This document shows positions 1-8,029 of a DNA stretch of 59,126 nucleotides, one piece after another. The notes under the pieces were generated by a model, which ran no database searches, was not told where the DNA came from, and saw only the letters and a program-made list of their open reading frames with translations. The position numbers and the translations under genes are program-made. Each line of letters begins with the position of its first letter. Position 1 is the stretch's first letter. The stretch covers positions 1-59,126 of the forward strand of contig JAUXTQ010000016.1 in assembly GCA_030678995.1 (NCBI GenBank), in the 5' to 3' direction. This DNA comes from Caulobacter sp. Its GTDB lineage: Bacteria; Pseudomonadota; Alphaproteobacteria; Caulobacterales; Caulobacteraceae.

Positions 1-288
1 GACCACGCCACCTATCCCGAGATCGCCGACGTGACGGCCGACTTCGTCTATGCGCGTCTGCAGACCGGCTCGGACGACGTGGCGACGGCCTATGACGCCG
101 CAACGCTGGACCAGTGGGCCGGCCGACTGAAGACCTGGGCCGCTGGCGGCGAACCGGACGGCCTGCCGAAGGTCGATCCGGGCTTCACGGCGCCGGTGAA
201 CCCGCGCGACGTGTTCGCCTTCATCATCCACGAAGGCAAGGTGCGGGCCCCGCATGGGGCCGTGGCGTTGCAAGGACTGGTGGACTGA
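1..288 (+). CDS. DUF72 (YecE-like) family protein, C-terminal part
   Basis: The reading frame is open from the first base, so the gene begins outside the window; the ATG at 31 is internal to the domain. The visible 95 residues include a VYARLQTGSDD segment and an RDVFAFIIHEGKVRAP segment, which resemble the C-terminal part of DUF72/YecE TIM-barrel-like proteins, where an (R/Y)xHG or RLQ strand is followed by a tryptophan-rich helix (LDQWAGRLKTWA) and a 'VFAFFNN/IIHEGK' strand. The biochemical role of the family is not established. The ending VALQGLVD is short and the frame stops cleanly just before a GC-rich palindromic repeat. Only the family assignment can be supported. Confidence 0.72.
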   Translation, partial: DHATYPEIADVTADFVYARLQTGSDDVATAYDAATLDQWAGRLKTWAAGGEPDGLPKVDPGFTAPVNPRDVFAFIIHEGKVRAPHGAVALQGLVD

Positions 289-294
289 CGACTT

Positions 295-383
295 TTCTCT
301 CCCGCAGGGAGAGGCGGCCCGGCCCCCGGGTCGCGCGAAGCGCGCGCCCGAGGATGAACTCCGCCGGGGCGGAGAGGGAAGAC
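295..383. repeat. GC-rich palindromic intergenic repeat (CTCTCCC...GGGAGAG type)
   Basis: Begins with a tight hairpin (CTCTCCC gca GGGAGAG, about 297-313) and continues through nested palindromes (CCCGGG, CGCGCGAAGCGCGCG) to a GGCGGAGAGGGAA end. It sits between two convergent genes and resembles four other elements in this window (13.7, 32.2, 40.7 and 45.1 kb). Such elements are common between genes in Caulobacterales; at convergent ends they can act as transcript terminators. Confidence 0.6.
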
Positions 384-444
384 CCGATATTGGTCGATTG
401 AGACGCCGGCATATCAACGCTCGACACCGGCGTCTCACTCTTGC

Positions 445-1305
445 CTAAAGCCCCTTCCTCAGCGGCATCAGGTCCGGGAACACCGGCTCGCGGCCTTCCT
501 GTTTGGCCACGAAGGTCTCGGCCATGTGCGGGCCTGAGAACATGCCTGTCTGCCAGACGGCGATGTAGTCGAGCCCGTCCTTGATGGTGTGGTCGCGGGC
601 GTAGTTGATCATCACCTTGCTGCCGGCCACCGCCAGCGGCGACTTCGACGCGATCTCGCGGGCGGTGGCCAGGGCGTGGGCGACGACGGCCTCGTGCGTG
701 TCGAAGACTTCGTTGACCAGGCCGATATCGCGGGCGCGCTGCGCCGGCAGGCGACGGCCAGTATAGGCCAGCTCGCGCACCCAGCCCTCGGGGATCAGCT
801 TGCACAGCCGCGGGAAGGTGCCGACGTCGGCGGTCATGCCGATGTTGATCTCCATGATGCAGAAGAAGGCGTCGGCGCTGCAGTAGCGGATGTCGCAGGC
901 GCTGGTGAAATCGACCGCCCCGCCGATGCAGCCGCCCTGGATCGCCGCGATCACCGGCATGCGCGCCTCGTCGAGGCAGGAGAAGGTGTCCTGCAGCGCG
1001 TGGACATGGCGGCGGAAGCTCTCGCCGGCCACGTGGCGGTCGGTCTCGCCGCGCCCCTCGCCGACGTTGGCGAACACCGACAGGTCCATTCCGGCCGAGA
1101 AGTGCTTGCCGGTCGAGGAGATGACGATGCAGCGCGCCCGGGCGTTGTCGTCGATGTCGCGCACGATGGCCGGCAGTTCGGACCAGAACGCCTTGTTCAT
1201 GGTGTTCATGACTTCGGGCCGCTTGAGCTGGATATGGGCCACGCCGTCCTCGATGGAGACGTTGAAGCAGGTCCAGGCGGCAGTCGTGGCGGTGTGGGCG
1301 TTCAT
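445..1305 (-). CDS. Crotonase family, dienoyl-CoA isomerase-like (ECH1 type)
   Basis: A 286-residue enoyl-CoA hydratase/isomerase family protein. Beyond the general fold (oxyanion-hole regions around residues 68-74, FSAGMDL, and 124-130, GGCIGGA), it closely follows the delta3,5-delta2,4-dienoyl-CoA isomerase subgroup. Three acids correspond in spacing to the catalytic trio of rat ECH1 (Asp176, Glu196, Asp204): here Asp132 in GGAVDFTSACDIR, Glu152 in MEINIG and Asp160 in TADVGTFPRL. The likely role is isomerising 3,5-dienoyl-CoA to 2,4-dienoyl-CoA during beta-oxidation of unsaturated fatty acids; substrate specificity is inferred, not shown. The ATG start is preceded by GAGG about 10 nt upstream. 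It is a single gene, divergent from the SH3 protein. A second crotonase lies at 5374-6165 and lacks this exact acid pattern. Confidence 0.85.
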   Translation of the reverse strand: MNAHTATTAAWTCFNVSIEDGVAHIQLKRPEVMNTMNKAFWSELPAIVRDIDDNARARCIVISSTGKHFSAGMDLSVFANVGEGRGETDRHVAGESFRRHVHALQDTFSCLDEARMPVIAAIQGGCIGGAVDFTSACDIRYCSADAFFCIMEINIGMTADVGTFPRLCKLIPEGWVRELAYTGRRLPAQRARDIGLVNEVFDTHEAVVAHALATAREIASKSPLAVAGSKVMINYARDHTIKDGLDYIAVWQTGMFSGPHMAETFVAKQEGREPVFPDLMPLRKGL

Positions 1306-1436
1306 GGTTTCAGTCCTCGCAGGTATTCACACATTCTCGTGAGGTGACGTGGGGAAAGCCAACCCCGGACGTATTGATGACGTGAGCGGGGCCAAAATGC
1401 CCTTCGACGCCGCCAGCCATCATACGGGAGCCTACC

Positions 1437-2099
1437 ATGCGCATCGCCATCACCGCTTCAATCGCCGTCATCGCCCTGGCCGCCCTGCCGGGCGCGGCCA
1501 ACGCCGGCGTGTTCGGCTGCGACGCCGAGGGCGGCAAACAGGAGGGCGGGGCGGTGATCGGCGCCATCATCGGCGGGGTCATCGGCAACCAGGTCGCCAA
1601 GGGCGAACGGGGCGCCGGCACGGTGATCGGCGCCGGCGTCGGCGCGGCGATCGGCTCGTCGCTGGGCTGCAAGATGCAGGAGGAAGACCAGCGCCGCGCC
1701 GAGGTCGCCCTTGAGGAAGCCCTGCGCACCGGCCGCCCGGCCAGCTGGCGCAATCCCAAATCCGGCGCCTATGGCGAGATCCGCGTCCTGCCGGTCGCCA
1801 ACAGCGGCCGCTGGCTCGCCCCGGGGACGGTCAATGTCCGCGGCGGCCCATCGACCAGCGCCCGTGTGGTCGGCCAGTTCTCCGCCGGCGAGACGTTCGA
1901 CGCCACGCCCTACAATTCCAGATGGCTGTCGCTGAGCGGTGGCGGCTATGTCTCCCGCTCGGTGGTGCGGGCCGCGCCTGCCGCCGATGGCTGCCAGACG
2001 GTCGAACAGACCGCCTACACCAAGAAGTACGGCCGCGAGACCGAGCGCTACCGCGCCTGCCGCAAGCCGGGCGGCGCCTGGGACATCAGCAGGATCTGA
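1437..2099 (+). CDS. Secreted glycine-zipper / SH3-domain protein
   Basis: 220 residues. Residues 1-23 (MRIAITASIAVIALAALPGAANA) are a Sec signal peptide with an AxA cleavage site. Residues 38-75 form a glycine zipper of repeated GAxxGG/GAGVGAAIG units (IGAIIGGVIGNQVAKG, then VIGAGVGAAIGSSLG), as in rickettsia 17-kDa-antigen-like outer-membrane-associated proteins. Residues about 125-178 (NVRGGPSTSARVVGQFSAGE ... WLSLSGGGYVSRSVV) are a bacterial SH3 domain. Probably periplasmic or envelope-attached and involved in cell-wall or envelope contact; no enzymatic motif is seen. Start chosen at the ATG preceded by GGGAG. Next to the downstream hydrolase, but separated from it by a long hairpin. Confidence 0.85.
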   Translation: MRIAITASIAVIALAALPGAANAGVFGCDAEGGKQEGGAVIGAIIGGVIGNQVAKGERGAGTVIGAGVGAAIGSSLGCKMQEEDQRRAEVALEEALRTGRPASWRNPKSGAYGEIRVLPVANSGRWLAPGTVNVRGGPSTSARVVGQFSAGETFDATPYNSRWLSLSGGGYVSRSVVRAAPAADGCQTVEQTAYTKKYGRETERYRACRKPGGAWDISRI

Positions 2100-2190
2100 C
2101 GGCTATCGACTGACGCATGGGGACCACGCGGAGCGCGACAGTCGAAAATGGATGCCGGTTTCGGCGGCCGGCGCGCCCCCACTTTGAGTG

Positions 2191-2243
2191 GTAGAGCCTT
2201 TTCTCCGACTCGGATGATTCCATCCGAGCCGGAAAGGCTCTAC
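2191..2243. repeat. Long imperfect hairpin repeat (REP-like)
   Basis: The left arm GTAGAGCCTTTTCTCC...CTCGGATG pairs with CATCCGAG...GGAAAGGCTCTAC around an ATTC loop; outer (11 nt) and inner (8 nt) blocks are perfect complements. It ends 10 nt before the hydrolase start at 2254, so it would lie in that mRNA leader or terminate the upstream gene. I recall closely similar dispersed palindromes (TAGAGC...GGATG) in other Alphaproteobacteria; only one copy is visible here. Confidence 0.7.
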
Positions 2244-2253
2244 GCAGGCGGCG

Positions 2254-3135
2254 ATGACCAACGCCGCCTCGCCCTTCCCCGCCGCGCGCCGCCGCGCCGT
2301 GGCCGTCCCCGGCGGGACGGTCGCGACGCTGGAGTTCGGGCCCGCCGACCGTCCGCTGGATGTGATCTTCCTGCATGCCAACGGTTTCAACGCCGGGACC
2401 TACGCCGCGATCCTGGGACCCCTGGGCGACCACCTGCGCGTTCTCGCCGTGGACCAGCGCGGGCATGGCCGCACGACCCTGCCGGCCGAACCCTGGGCCC
2501 ATGACGCCTGGCTGATCTTCCGCGATGACCTGCTGGCGCTTCTGGAAGCCCTGGGCGAGACGCCCCGGGTGCTGGCCGGCCACTCCATGGGCGGCACGGT
2601 CTGCCTGCTGGCCGCCGCTGAACGAGCTGATGCGGCCAGGGGTCTGGTGCTGTTCGATCCGGTGGTGGTGACCGCCGAGCGGCAGGCGATGCTGGGCCCG
2701 GAGGGCTTCAGGAACTCCCCCCTGGCCCTGGGCGCCCAGCGCCGCCGGGCGGTGTTTCCCGACCGCGAGGCGGCCTTCCAGGCCTACAGCGGCCGCGGCG
2801 CCTTCAGGACCTGGCCGGAGGCGTCACTGCGGGGTTATCTGGCCGACGGCCTGCTGGAGGGCGACGACGGCCAGGTCCATCTGGCCTGCCGGCCCGAGTG
2901 GGAAGCGTGCAACTTCGCCGGCCATTTCCACGACACCGTCGGGGCTTTCGGCAAGGTCAGCGCGCCGATCCGCATCCTCAAGGCCGGGATCGGCTCCACC
3001 TGCGGCCTGGAAGCCCATGAGGCCGAGGTGGTTCACGACCAGGTGACGCTGGAGGTTATCCCCGGGACCAGCCACTTCCTGCCGATGGAGCGGCCGGATC
3101 TGGTGCGCGAGGCGCTGAGGGCCGCGGCGAGGTAG
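2254..3135 (+). CDS. Alpha/beta hydrolase
   Basis: 293 residues with the alpha/beta-hydrolase fold order: an HANGFN oxyanion-type motif near residue 41, VDQRGHGR near residue 69, nucleophile elbow GHSMGG near residue 108 (nucleophile Ser), and a C-terminal GTSHFLPMERPDLV segment supplying the catalytic His. The acid residue is likely in the strand around ILKAGIGS or just after it; I cannot place it with certainty. Soluble, no signal peptide. Substrate unknown; the family includes esterases, haloperoxidase-like enzymes and C-C hydrolases. It ends 5 nt before the convergent MarR gene. Confidence 0.85.
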   Translation: MTNAASPFPAARRRAVAVPGGTVATLEFGPADRPLDVIFLHANGFNAGTYAAILGPLGDHLRVLAVDQRGHGRTTLPAEPWAHDAWLIFRDDLLALLEALGETPRVLAGHSMGGTVCLLAAAERADAARGLVLFDPVVVTAERQAMLGPEGFRNSPLALGAQRRRAVFPDREAAFQAYSGRGAFRTWPEASLRGYLADGLLEGDDGQVHLACRPEWEACNFAGHFHDTVGAFGKVSAPIRILKAGIGSTCGLEAHEAEVVHDQVTLEVIPGTSHFLPMERPDLVREALRAAAR

Positions 3136-3140
3136 CCCCT

Positions 3141-3671
3141 CTATTCCGCCTCGGCGGCCTTCTTCTTCTTTTTCTTCTTTTCGGCCTTCGACGCCTTGGC
3201 CGGCTTGTCGGCCTTGGCCTTCTTCACCTTCGGCTCGCCGCCGGCCAGCGCGGCCAGGGCGTCCAGGAAGCCGTCGCGCTTGCCCTTGGGCAACAGCGCC
3301 AGCAGGCGGGCGTCGGCGGTGGCCGCCCTTGGACCCGTCTCGGCCAGGGCCGCACGGCCCGCATCGGTCAGGCGGACGGCATTCGCGCGGGCATCGACGG
3401 CGGAGCGCTCGCGGACCAGCAGGCCCTTGTCGAGCATCCGGGCGACCATGTCGGCGAGGGTCGAGCGATCAACCCCGGTGGCGGCGACCAGGTCGGCCTG
3501 GGCCGCGCCCTCCTTGGCCGCGACGGCGGCGAGCACCGCATGCTGGCGCTGGGTGACGGACCCGGCCCCACCTTCCTCGGCGTAGAAATCGAGCGCCCTC
3601 TGGGCCGCGCGATGCAACAGATGTCCGACGGACGCATCCGTGCCGCGCTTGCCGCCCTTGTCCTTGGCCAT
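3141..3671 (-). CDS. MarR family transcriptional regulator with lysine-rich tail
   Basis: 176 residues. Residues 40-115 carry a MarR winged helix: TQRQHAVLAAVAAKEGAAQADLVAATGVDRSTLADMVARMLDKGLLVRE, followed by the DARANAVRLT wing region. Residues 116-147 form the dimerisation helix. The last 30 residues are almost only Lys/Ala (KVKKAKADKPAKASKAEKKK...), an unusual extension that could add non-specific DNA affinity. Target genes unknown; the neighbours (alpha/beta hydrolase convergent, yciB-ftsY behind) do not reveal an effector. Start is the ATG at 3671, giving MAKDKGG. Confidence 0.85.
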   Translation of the reverse strand: MAKDKGGKRGTDASVGHLLHRAAQRALDFYAEEGGAGSVTQRQHAVLAAVAAKEGAAQADLVAATGVDRSTLADMVARMLDKGLLVRERSAVDARANAVRLTDAGRAALAETGPRAATADARLLALLPKGKRDGFLDALAALAGGEPKVKKAKADKPAKASKAEKKKKKKKAAEAE

Positions 3672-3750
3672 GATTGCCTCCGCCGAACCTGCCGGGTGCG
3701 GACCATAGTCACCTTACACGTCGGTTTGACGACAGACGATTCCGGACCGG

Positions 3751-4362
3751 CTATTCGGCCGTCGGCGCGGCCGTCTCCGGGTCCGGCCCCGCCTCGGCTT
3801 CAGCATCCTTCATGCCCTTCATGATCAGCGGCACCTGGATGAAGGAGAAGACCAGGGCGAGAATCTGCAGACCCGGAAAGCGGAAGGCCACCCAGACCGG
3901 CTCGGGCTGGGTGCGCCAGACCGCTTCATTGAGGATGGCAATGGCCAGGAAATAGAGGCCATAGCGCCAGGTCAGGATCTTCCAGGCCCGATCAGTCATG
4001 ACCAGGGCCTGGCCCATCAGCACCTTGAGCGGATTGCGGTTCAGCAGGGAGCCGCCGATCAGGAAGCCGGCGAAGGCCAGGTTCACGAACGTCGGCTTCA
4101 TTTTCACGAACCGGGCGTCGTCAAAGATCAGCGTCAGGCCGCCGAACAGTAGGGCCGCGCCGCCGGCCAGCAGGGGCATGGGCGCCACCCGCCGCTCGAC
4201 CGCGAACCCGAGCACCAGGCCGGCGGCCGATCCGGCCACCAGCCACCAGGTCGCCTGCACCGCGTCACGGGTGACGATGTAGCCGACCAGAAAGGCCAGC
4301 AGGCCGCCGTAGTCGACGGTTCCGCGCACCCACCGGCGCGCCTTGGGCGACAGCTTGCTCAT
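3751..4362 (-). CDS. yciB: Inner-membrane septation-type protein YciB/IspZ
   Basis: 203 residues and strongly hydrophobic, with about five or six membrane spans (for example LLAFLVGYIVT, AGLVLGFAVE, LLAGGAALLFGGLTLIF and the C-terminal LALVFSFIQVPLI). The conserved YciB features are visible: FVKMKPTFVNLAFAGFLIGG and WRTQPEPVWVAFRF. In other bacteria YciB is an inner-membrane protein linked to septation and envelope integrity; its biochemical role is not settled. The ATG overlaps the ftsY stop codon by 4 nt (ATGA), so the two are translationally coupled. Confidence 0.93.
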   Translation of the reverse strand: MSKLSPKARRWVRGTVDYGGLLAFLVGYIVTRDAVQATWWLVAGSAAGLVLGFAVERRVAPMPLLAGGAALLFGGLTLIFDDARFVKMKPTFVNLAFAGFLIGGSLLNRNPLKVLMGQALVMTDRAWKILTWRYGLYFLAIAILNEAVWRTQPEPVWVAFRFPGLQILALVFSFIQVPLIMKGMKDAEAEAGPDPETAAPTAE

Positions 4363-5291
4363 GCCGGCAATCCTACCAGAGATCGCGAGAAGGCCCGCGC
4401 GTCGAACGGCTGAAGGTCTTCGATGGCCTCGCCGACGCCGATCAGCTTGATCGGCGAGTCGGAGGCCTGGGCCACCGGCACCAGCACCCCGCCGCGGGCG
4501 GTGCCGTCCAGCTTGGTCATGACGATGCCGGACACGCCCACCTGGTTGCCGAAGATCTTCTCCTGGGCCAGGGCGTTGCGGCCGACGGTGGCGTCGAGCA
4601 CCAGCAGGGTCTCGTGCGGCGCCTCGGGGTCGATCTTCTTGACCACCCGGATGACCTTCAAGAGCTCGTTCATCAGGTCCTGCTTGTTCTGCAGGCGGCC
4701 GGCCGTGTCGATCAGCACCACATCGAAGCCCTCGGCCTTGGCCCTGGCGATGGCGTCATAGGCCAGGCCCGCGGCGTCGGCGCCGGTCTCGCGACTCATG
4801 AAGGCGGCGCCCGACCGGTCGGCCCAGATCTTCAGCTGCTCCACCGCGGCGGCGCGGAAGGTGTCGCCGGCGGCGATCAGCACCTTGGCGCCCTTCAACC
4901 GCAGGTCCTGGGCGATCTTGCCCAGGGTGGTGGTCTTGCCCGAGCCGTTGACCCCGACGAACAGCACCACATAGGGCCTGGGACCCGACAGCGGGTCGAA
5001 CACCCCCTGGCGCGGGACTAGTTCGGCGGCCACGGCCTCGGCCAGGGCTTCCTTGACCTCGTCTTCGGTGGAGGACTTGCCGAAGCGGGCCTTGCCGAAG
5101 GCCTCGGTGATCCGGGCGGCGGCGTGCGGGCCGAGGTCGGCCTCGATCAGCATCTCTTCCAGCTGGTCGAGCTGTTCCTGGTCGAGCGGCTTTTTCACCA
5201 GCACGCTGGTGACCTGCTCGGTCATCTCCCGGGTGGTCCGCGACAGCCCGGACGTGAGGCGCTGGAACCAGCCCTGTTTCTGCTCAGCCAT
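4359..5291 (-). CDS. ftsY: Signal recognition particle receptor FtsY
   Basis: 310 residues from the MAEQKQGWFQRL start; the frame can be extended 39 codons upstream but that part is not FtsY-like. The N-terminal helical region (to about residue 90) is followed by the NG GTPase: P-loop GVNGSGKTTTLGK, the RAAA motif in DTFRAAAVEQL, DTAGRLQNK (G3), and TKLDGTARGG (G4). FtsY receives the SRP-ribosome complex at the inner membrane for co-translational insertion. The acidic A domain found in E. coli FtsY is essentially absent, as is usual in Alphaproteobacteria. It forms an operon with yciB. Confidence 0.96.
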   Translation of the reverse strand: MAEQKQGWFQRLTSGLSRTTREMTEQVTSVLVKKPLDQEQLDQLEEMLIEADLGPHAAARITEAFGKARFGKSSTEDEVKEALAEAVAAELVPRQGVFDPLSGPRPYVVLFVGVNGSGKTTTLGKIAQDLRLKGAKVLIAAGDTFRAAAVEQLKIWADRSGAAFMSRETGADAAGLAYDAIARAKAEGFDVVLIDTAGRLQNKQDLMNELLKVIRVVKKIDPEAPHETLLVLDATVGRNALAQEKIFGNQVGVSGIVMTKLDGTARGGVLVPVAQASDSPIKLIGVGEAIEDLQPFDARAFSRSLVGLPA

Positions 5292-5373
5292 GGAGGGGCT
5301 CTTAGCGGGTCCCCATTCCCCCGTCATCCTCGCGCTTGACGGGGGGCCTATCAACACGCTGTCAGCGGGCCGG

Positions 5374-6165
5374 CTACCGACCCCGGAACACCGGCTCGCG
5401 CTTTTCAAGGAAGCTGGCCACGCCTTCCTTGTGGTCCTCGGTCTTCATCAGGGCGCGGATGGTCTCGATGGCCCAGCCGCCAAGGTCGCGGGGGTCGCCG
5501 TAAGTCCCGCGGCGCAGGCCTTCCTTCATGTAGCGCAGCGCCAGCGGCGGGTTGACCGCGATGCGGGCGGCCAGGGCCCGGGCGCGGTCCATCAGGGCCT
5601 CGTGCGGCGTCACCTCGCTGACCAGGCCGATGCGCAGGGCCTCGGGCGCGTCGATAATGTCGCCGGTGAACAGCAGCTCGGCGGCCTTGGCCGGGCCGAC
5701 AATCGAGGGCAGGCGGTAGAAGCCGCCGACGTCGCAGACCAGGCCGCGCTTGATGAACATCTCCGAGAAGCGGGCCCTCTCCGAGGCGATGCGGATGTCG
5801 GCATAGAGGGCCAGCTCCATGCCCCAGCCGATGGCCGCGCCGTTGACCGCCGCGATCATCGGCTTGTCGCATTCCAGCGCCGCCATGGCCGCCGGCGTCG
5901 GTTTATGACGCACCACCGGGGTGGTGTCGGCCGACACGGCCTTCGGTCCCGCCATGATCTCGCGCACGTCGTCGCCGGAGCAGAAGGCCGGGTCGGAGCC
6001 GGTGACGATCACGCAGCGCGCGTCGACGTCCGTCACCGCCCGGCGCAGCGCCTTCTCCAGCCGGTCATAGGCGTCCCAGTTCAGGGCGTTGCGCTGGGCC
6101 GGCCGGTTGAGGGTGATGGTCGCGATGTTGTCGGCGACCTCGTAGGTGACGGTTTCGTCGCTCAT
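5374..6165 (-). CDS. Enoyl-CoA hydratase/isomerase family protein
   Basis: 263 residues. Crotonase fold with the NRPAQRNALNW substrate segment, oxyanion-hole motifs FCSGDD (about residue 62) and NGAAIGWGMELALYADIRIA (about residue 104). The position of the classical second hydratase Glu reads RGLVCDVGGFYRLP, so an Asp occupies the usual 'D/E-xG' position and hydratase activity is uncertain. Likely acyl-CoA metabolism. Start taken at the ATG at 6165, which overlaps the TGA of the DUF885 gene (ATGA), so the two are coupled. The frame stays open for a further 139 codons upstream, but that is a shadow of the DUF885 gene. Confidence 0.88.
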   Translation of the reverse strand: MSDETVTYEVADNIATITLNRPAQRNALNWDAYDRLEKALRRAVTDVDARCVIVTGSDPAFCSGDDVREIMAGPKAVSADTTPVVRHKPTPAAMAALECDKPMIAAVNGAAIGWGMELALYADIRIASERARFSEMFIKRGLVCDVGGFYRLPSIVGPAKAAELLFTGDIIDAPEALRIGLVSEVTPHEALMDRARALAARIAVNPPLALRYMKEGLRRGTYGDPRDLGGWAIETIRALMKTEDHKEGVASFLEKREPVFRGR

Positions 6166-7973
6166 GCCGTCGTCGCCTCCGCGATCCACGCCTCCACCTG
6201 CCTGTCCAGCACGTCCAGCGGCAGGGCGCCGTCGCGCAGGATGACGTCGTGGAAGACGCGGATGTCGAAGCGGTCGCCGAGCGCCATCTTCGCCCGCAGC
6301 CGCAGGGCCATGATACGCAGCTCGCCGGCCTTGTAGCTGGTCGCCTGGCCCGGATTGCAGAGGTAGCGCTCGACCTCCTTCACGATGTCCCGCTCGCTGA
6401 GCAGAGTGTTTTCGCGGAAGAAGTCGATGGCGTGCTGGCGGGTCCATTTCTTGTGGTGCAGGCCGGTGTCGGTGACCAGCCGCACGGCGCGCCAGGCCTC
6501 GGTCGAGAGCCGGCCGAAGTCGGAATAGGGGTCCTGGTAAAAGCCCATCTCCTTGCCCAGCCGCTCGGCGTAGAGGCCCCACCCTTCCGAATAGGCGCCA
6601 TAGCCGCCGAACCGGCGGAACTTCGGCAGGCCGGGCGTCTCCATGGCCAGCGCGATCTGGAAGTGATGGCCCGGCGCGCCCTCGTGATAGCTGATGCCCT
6701 CGATCTGGGGCTTCAGCACCTGGGTCATGTCCGACAGGTTCACATAGTAGATGCCCGGCCGTCTCCCGTCCGGGGAGGGCCGGTTGTAGAAGGCGATGGC
6801 CGCCGTCGCCTCGCGCCAGGACTCCACCGCCCGCACCTCCAGCGCCGCCTTGGGCAGCCGCAGGAACCAGTCGGGGGCGATCTTCATCACCTGGGCCACC
6901 AGGGCCGTCGCGTCGCTGAGGTAGGCCGCCTTGCCCTCGGGCGTGTTGGGGTACTGGAACTTCGGGTCGGTCTTCAGCAGTTTGAAGAAGTCCTGCAGGG
7001 AGCCCTCGAACGCCACGGCGTTCATGATCTGGCGCATCTCGACCTGGATGCGGGCCAGCTCGTCCAGGCCGATCTGGTGGATCTCGTCGGCGGTCAGGGC
7101 GGTGGTGGTCGAGACCTTCAGGCGGTTGGCGTAGTACGCGCCGCCGTCCGGCAGGGCCCAGGTGCCGTCATTGGTCTTCGCGTCCTTGCCGATTTCCGCC
7201 TGGGTCGCGAGGAACAGCTCGTAGCCCTCGCGGAACGGGCCGGTCAGGGCGGCGCTTCCGCCCGCCAGCAGGTCGGCCTTCACCGCCTCGGGCGCATCGA
7301 GAGCGGCGACCTTCTTGCGGAAATCGGCCCAGATGGCGCTGTCGGGGCCATCGCCGAACGGCGCGCCGGTGATCACCTTGCGGGTGTCGGCGTCCACCGG
7401 GGCGAAGGTGAAGGCCGGGGCGCGGATGCCGGCCGCGGCGCGCGTCTTCAGGGCCGCGCTGACCTCGGTCATCACCCGCTTCACATCGCGCAGGCGGGCG
7501 ATGTAGGCGCGGGCGTCCTCAACACTATCGACGCGGTGCTGGTTGATCAGGAACACCGGGATCGCGCCGGCCGGGCTGCCGTTGACGCTGGCGATGTAGC
7601 CGTGCAGCCGCCAGCGGTAGTTCTCGCTCTGCTGCGCCACCTGCCGCTCGAACAGCATGAAGGACAGCTTGCCCGCGGGGCTGAGCGCGTCCGGCCGGAA
7701 GCGCGCCTTCATCTGGGCCAACTGACGTTCGGCCAGGGCCAGCCGCTTCTGGGCGGCGGCGTCGGTGTAGTCGTCGAGCTTGTCGTAGTCGGTCTTGAGG
7801 CCCAGGCCGGTCATCGACTGCGGGCTGAGCGCCGTGGCCTCGTCGAAGGCCGCGTCGAGGAACACGGTCAGGTCCTGGTCCTGGGCGCCGTCGGCGGCGA
7901 ACACGCCGGAGGTGACGAGCGCGGCGCCCGGCAGGGCGAGCGCCAGGGCGCCGACAAAGGTCCTACGTTTCAT
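6162..7973 (-). CDS. DUF885 family secreted putative metallo-hydrolase
   Basis: 603 residues from an ATG preceded by a good Shine-Dalgarno (GAGGGAG). It begins MKRRTFVGALALALPG, a Tat-like or Sec signal peptide with cleavage near VFAADG, implying a periplasmic protein. The family signature lies in the C-terminal third: YHEGAPGHHFQIA, whose HExxxHH arrangement is reminiscent of zinc peptidases, followed by GYGAYSEGWGLYAE and a NPGQATSYKAGELRI block. DUF885 proteins are regarded as predicted peptidases; the exact substrate is unknown. It starts 56 nt downstream of the GFA gene and is coupled by a 4-nt overlap to the following crotonase. Confidence 0.88.
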   Translation of the reverse strand: MKRRTFVGALALALPGAALVTSGVFAADGAQDQDLTVFLDAAFDEATALSPQSMTGLGLKTDYDKLDDYTDAAAQKRLALAERQLAQMKARFRPDALSPAGKLSFMLFERQVAQQSENYRWRLHGYIASVNGSPAGAIPVFLINQHRVDSVEDARAYIARLRDVKRVMTEVSAALKTRAAAGIRAPAFTFAPVDADTRKVITGAPFGDGPDSAIWADFRKKVAALDAPEAVKADLLAGGSAALTGPFREGYELFLATQAEIGKDAKTNDGTWALPDGGAYYANRLKVSTTTALTADEIHQIGLDELARIQVEMRQIMNAVAFEGSLQDFFKLLKTDPKFQYPNTPEGKAAYLSDATALVAQVMKIAPDWFLRLPKAALEVRAVESWREATAAIAFYNRPSPDGRRPGIYYVNLSDMTQVLKPQIEGISYHEGAPGHHFQIALAMETPGLPKFRRFGGYGAYSEGWGLYAERLGKEMGFYQDPYSDFGRLSTEAWRAVRLVTDTGLHHKKWTRQHAIDFFRENTLLSERDIVKEVERYLCNPGQATSYKAGELRIMALRLRAKMALGDRFDIRVFHDVILRDGALPLDVLDRQVEAWIAEATTA

Positions 7974-8029
7974 GACAGCGACTCCCTCAAACACGACGAG
8001 TCGCAGCACCGCATGAAACGGCGCGGCTG

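Noticed and set aside
445..1347. Long open frames opposite the crotonase and opposite many other genes (for example 589-1347, 6249-8255, 8139-9905, 53845-55734)
   Set aside because: High-GC antisense shadows with arginine/alanine/glycine-rich translations and no family signature; the opposite strand has a recognised gene in each case.
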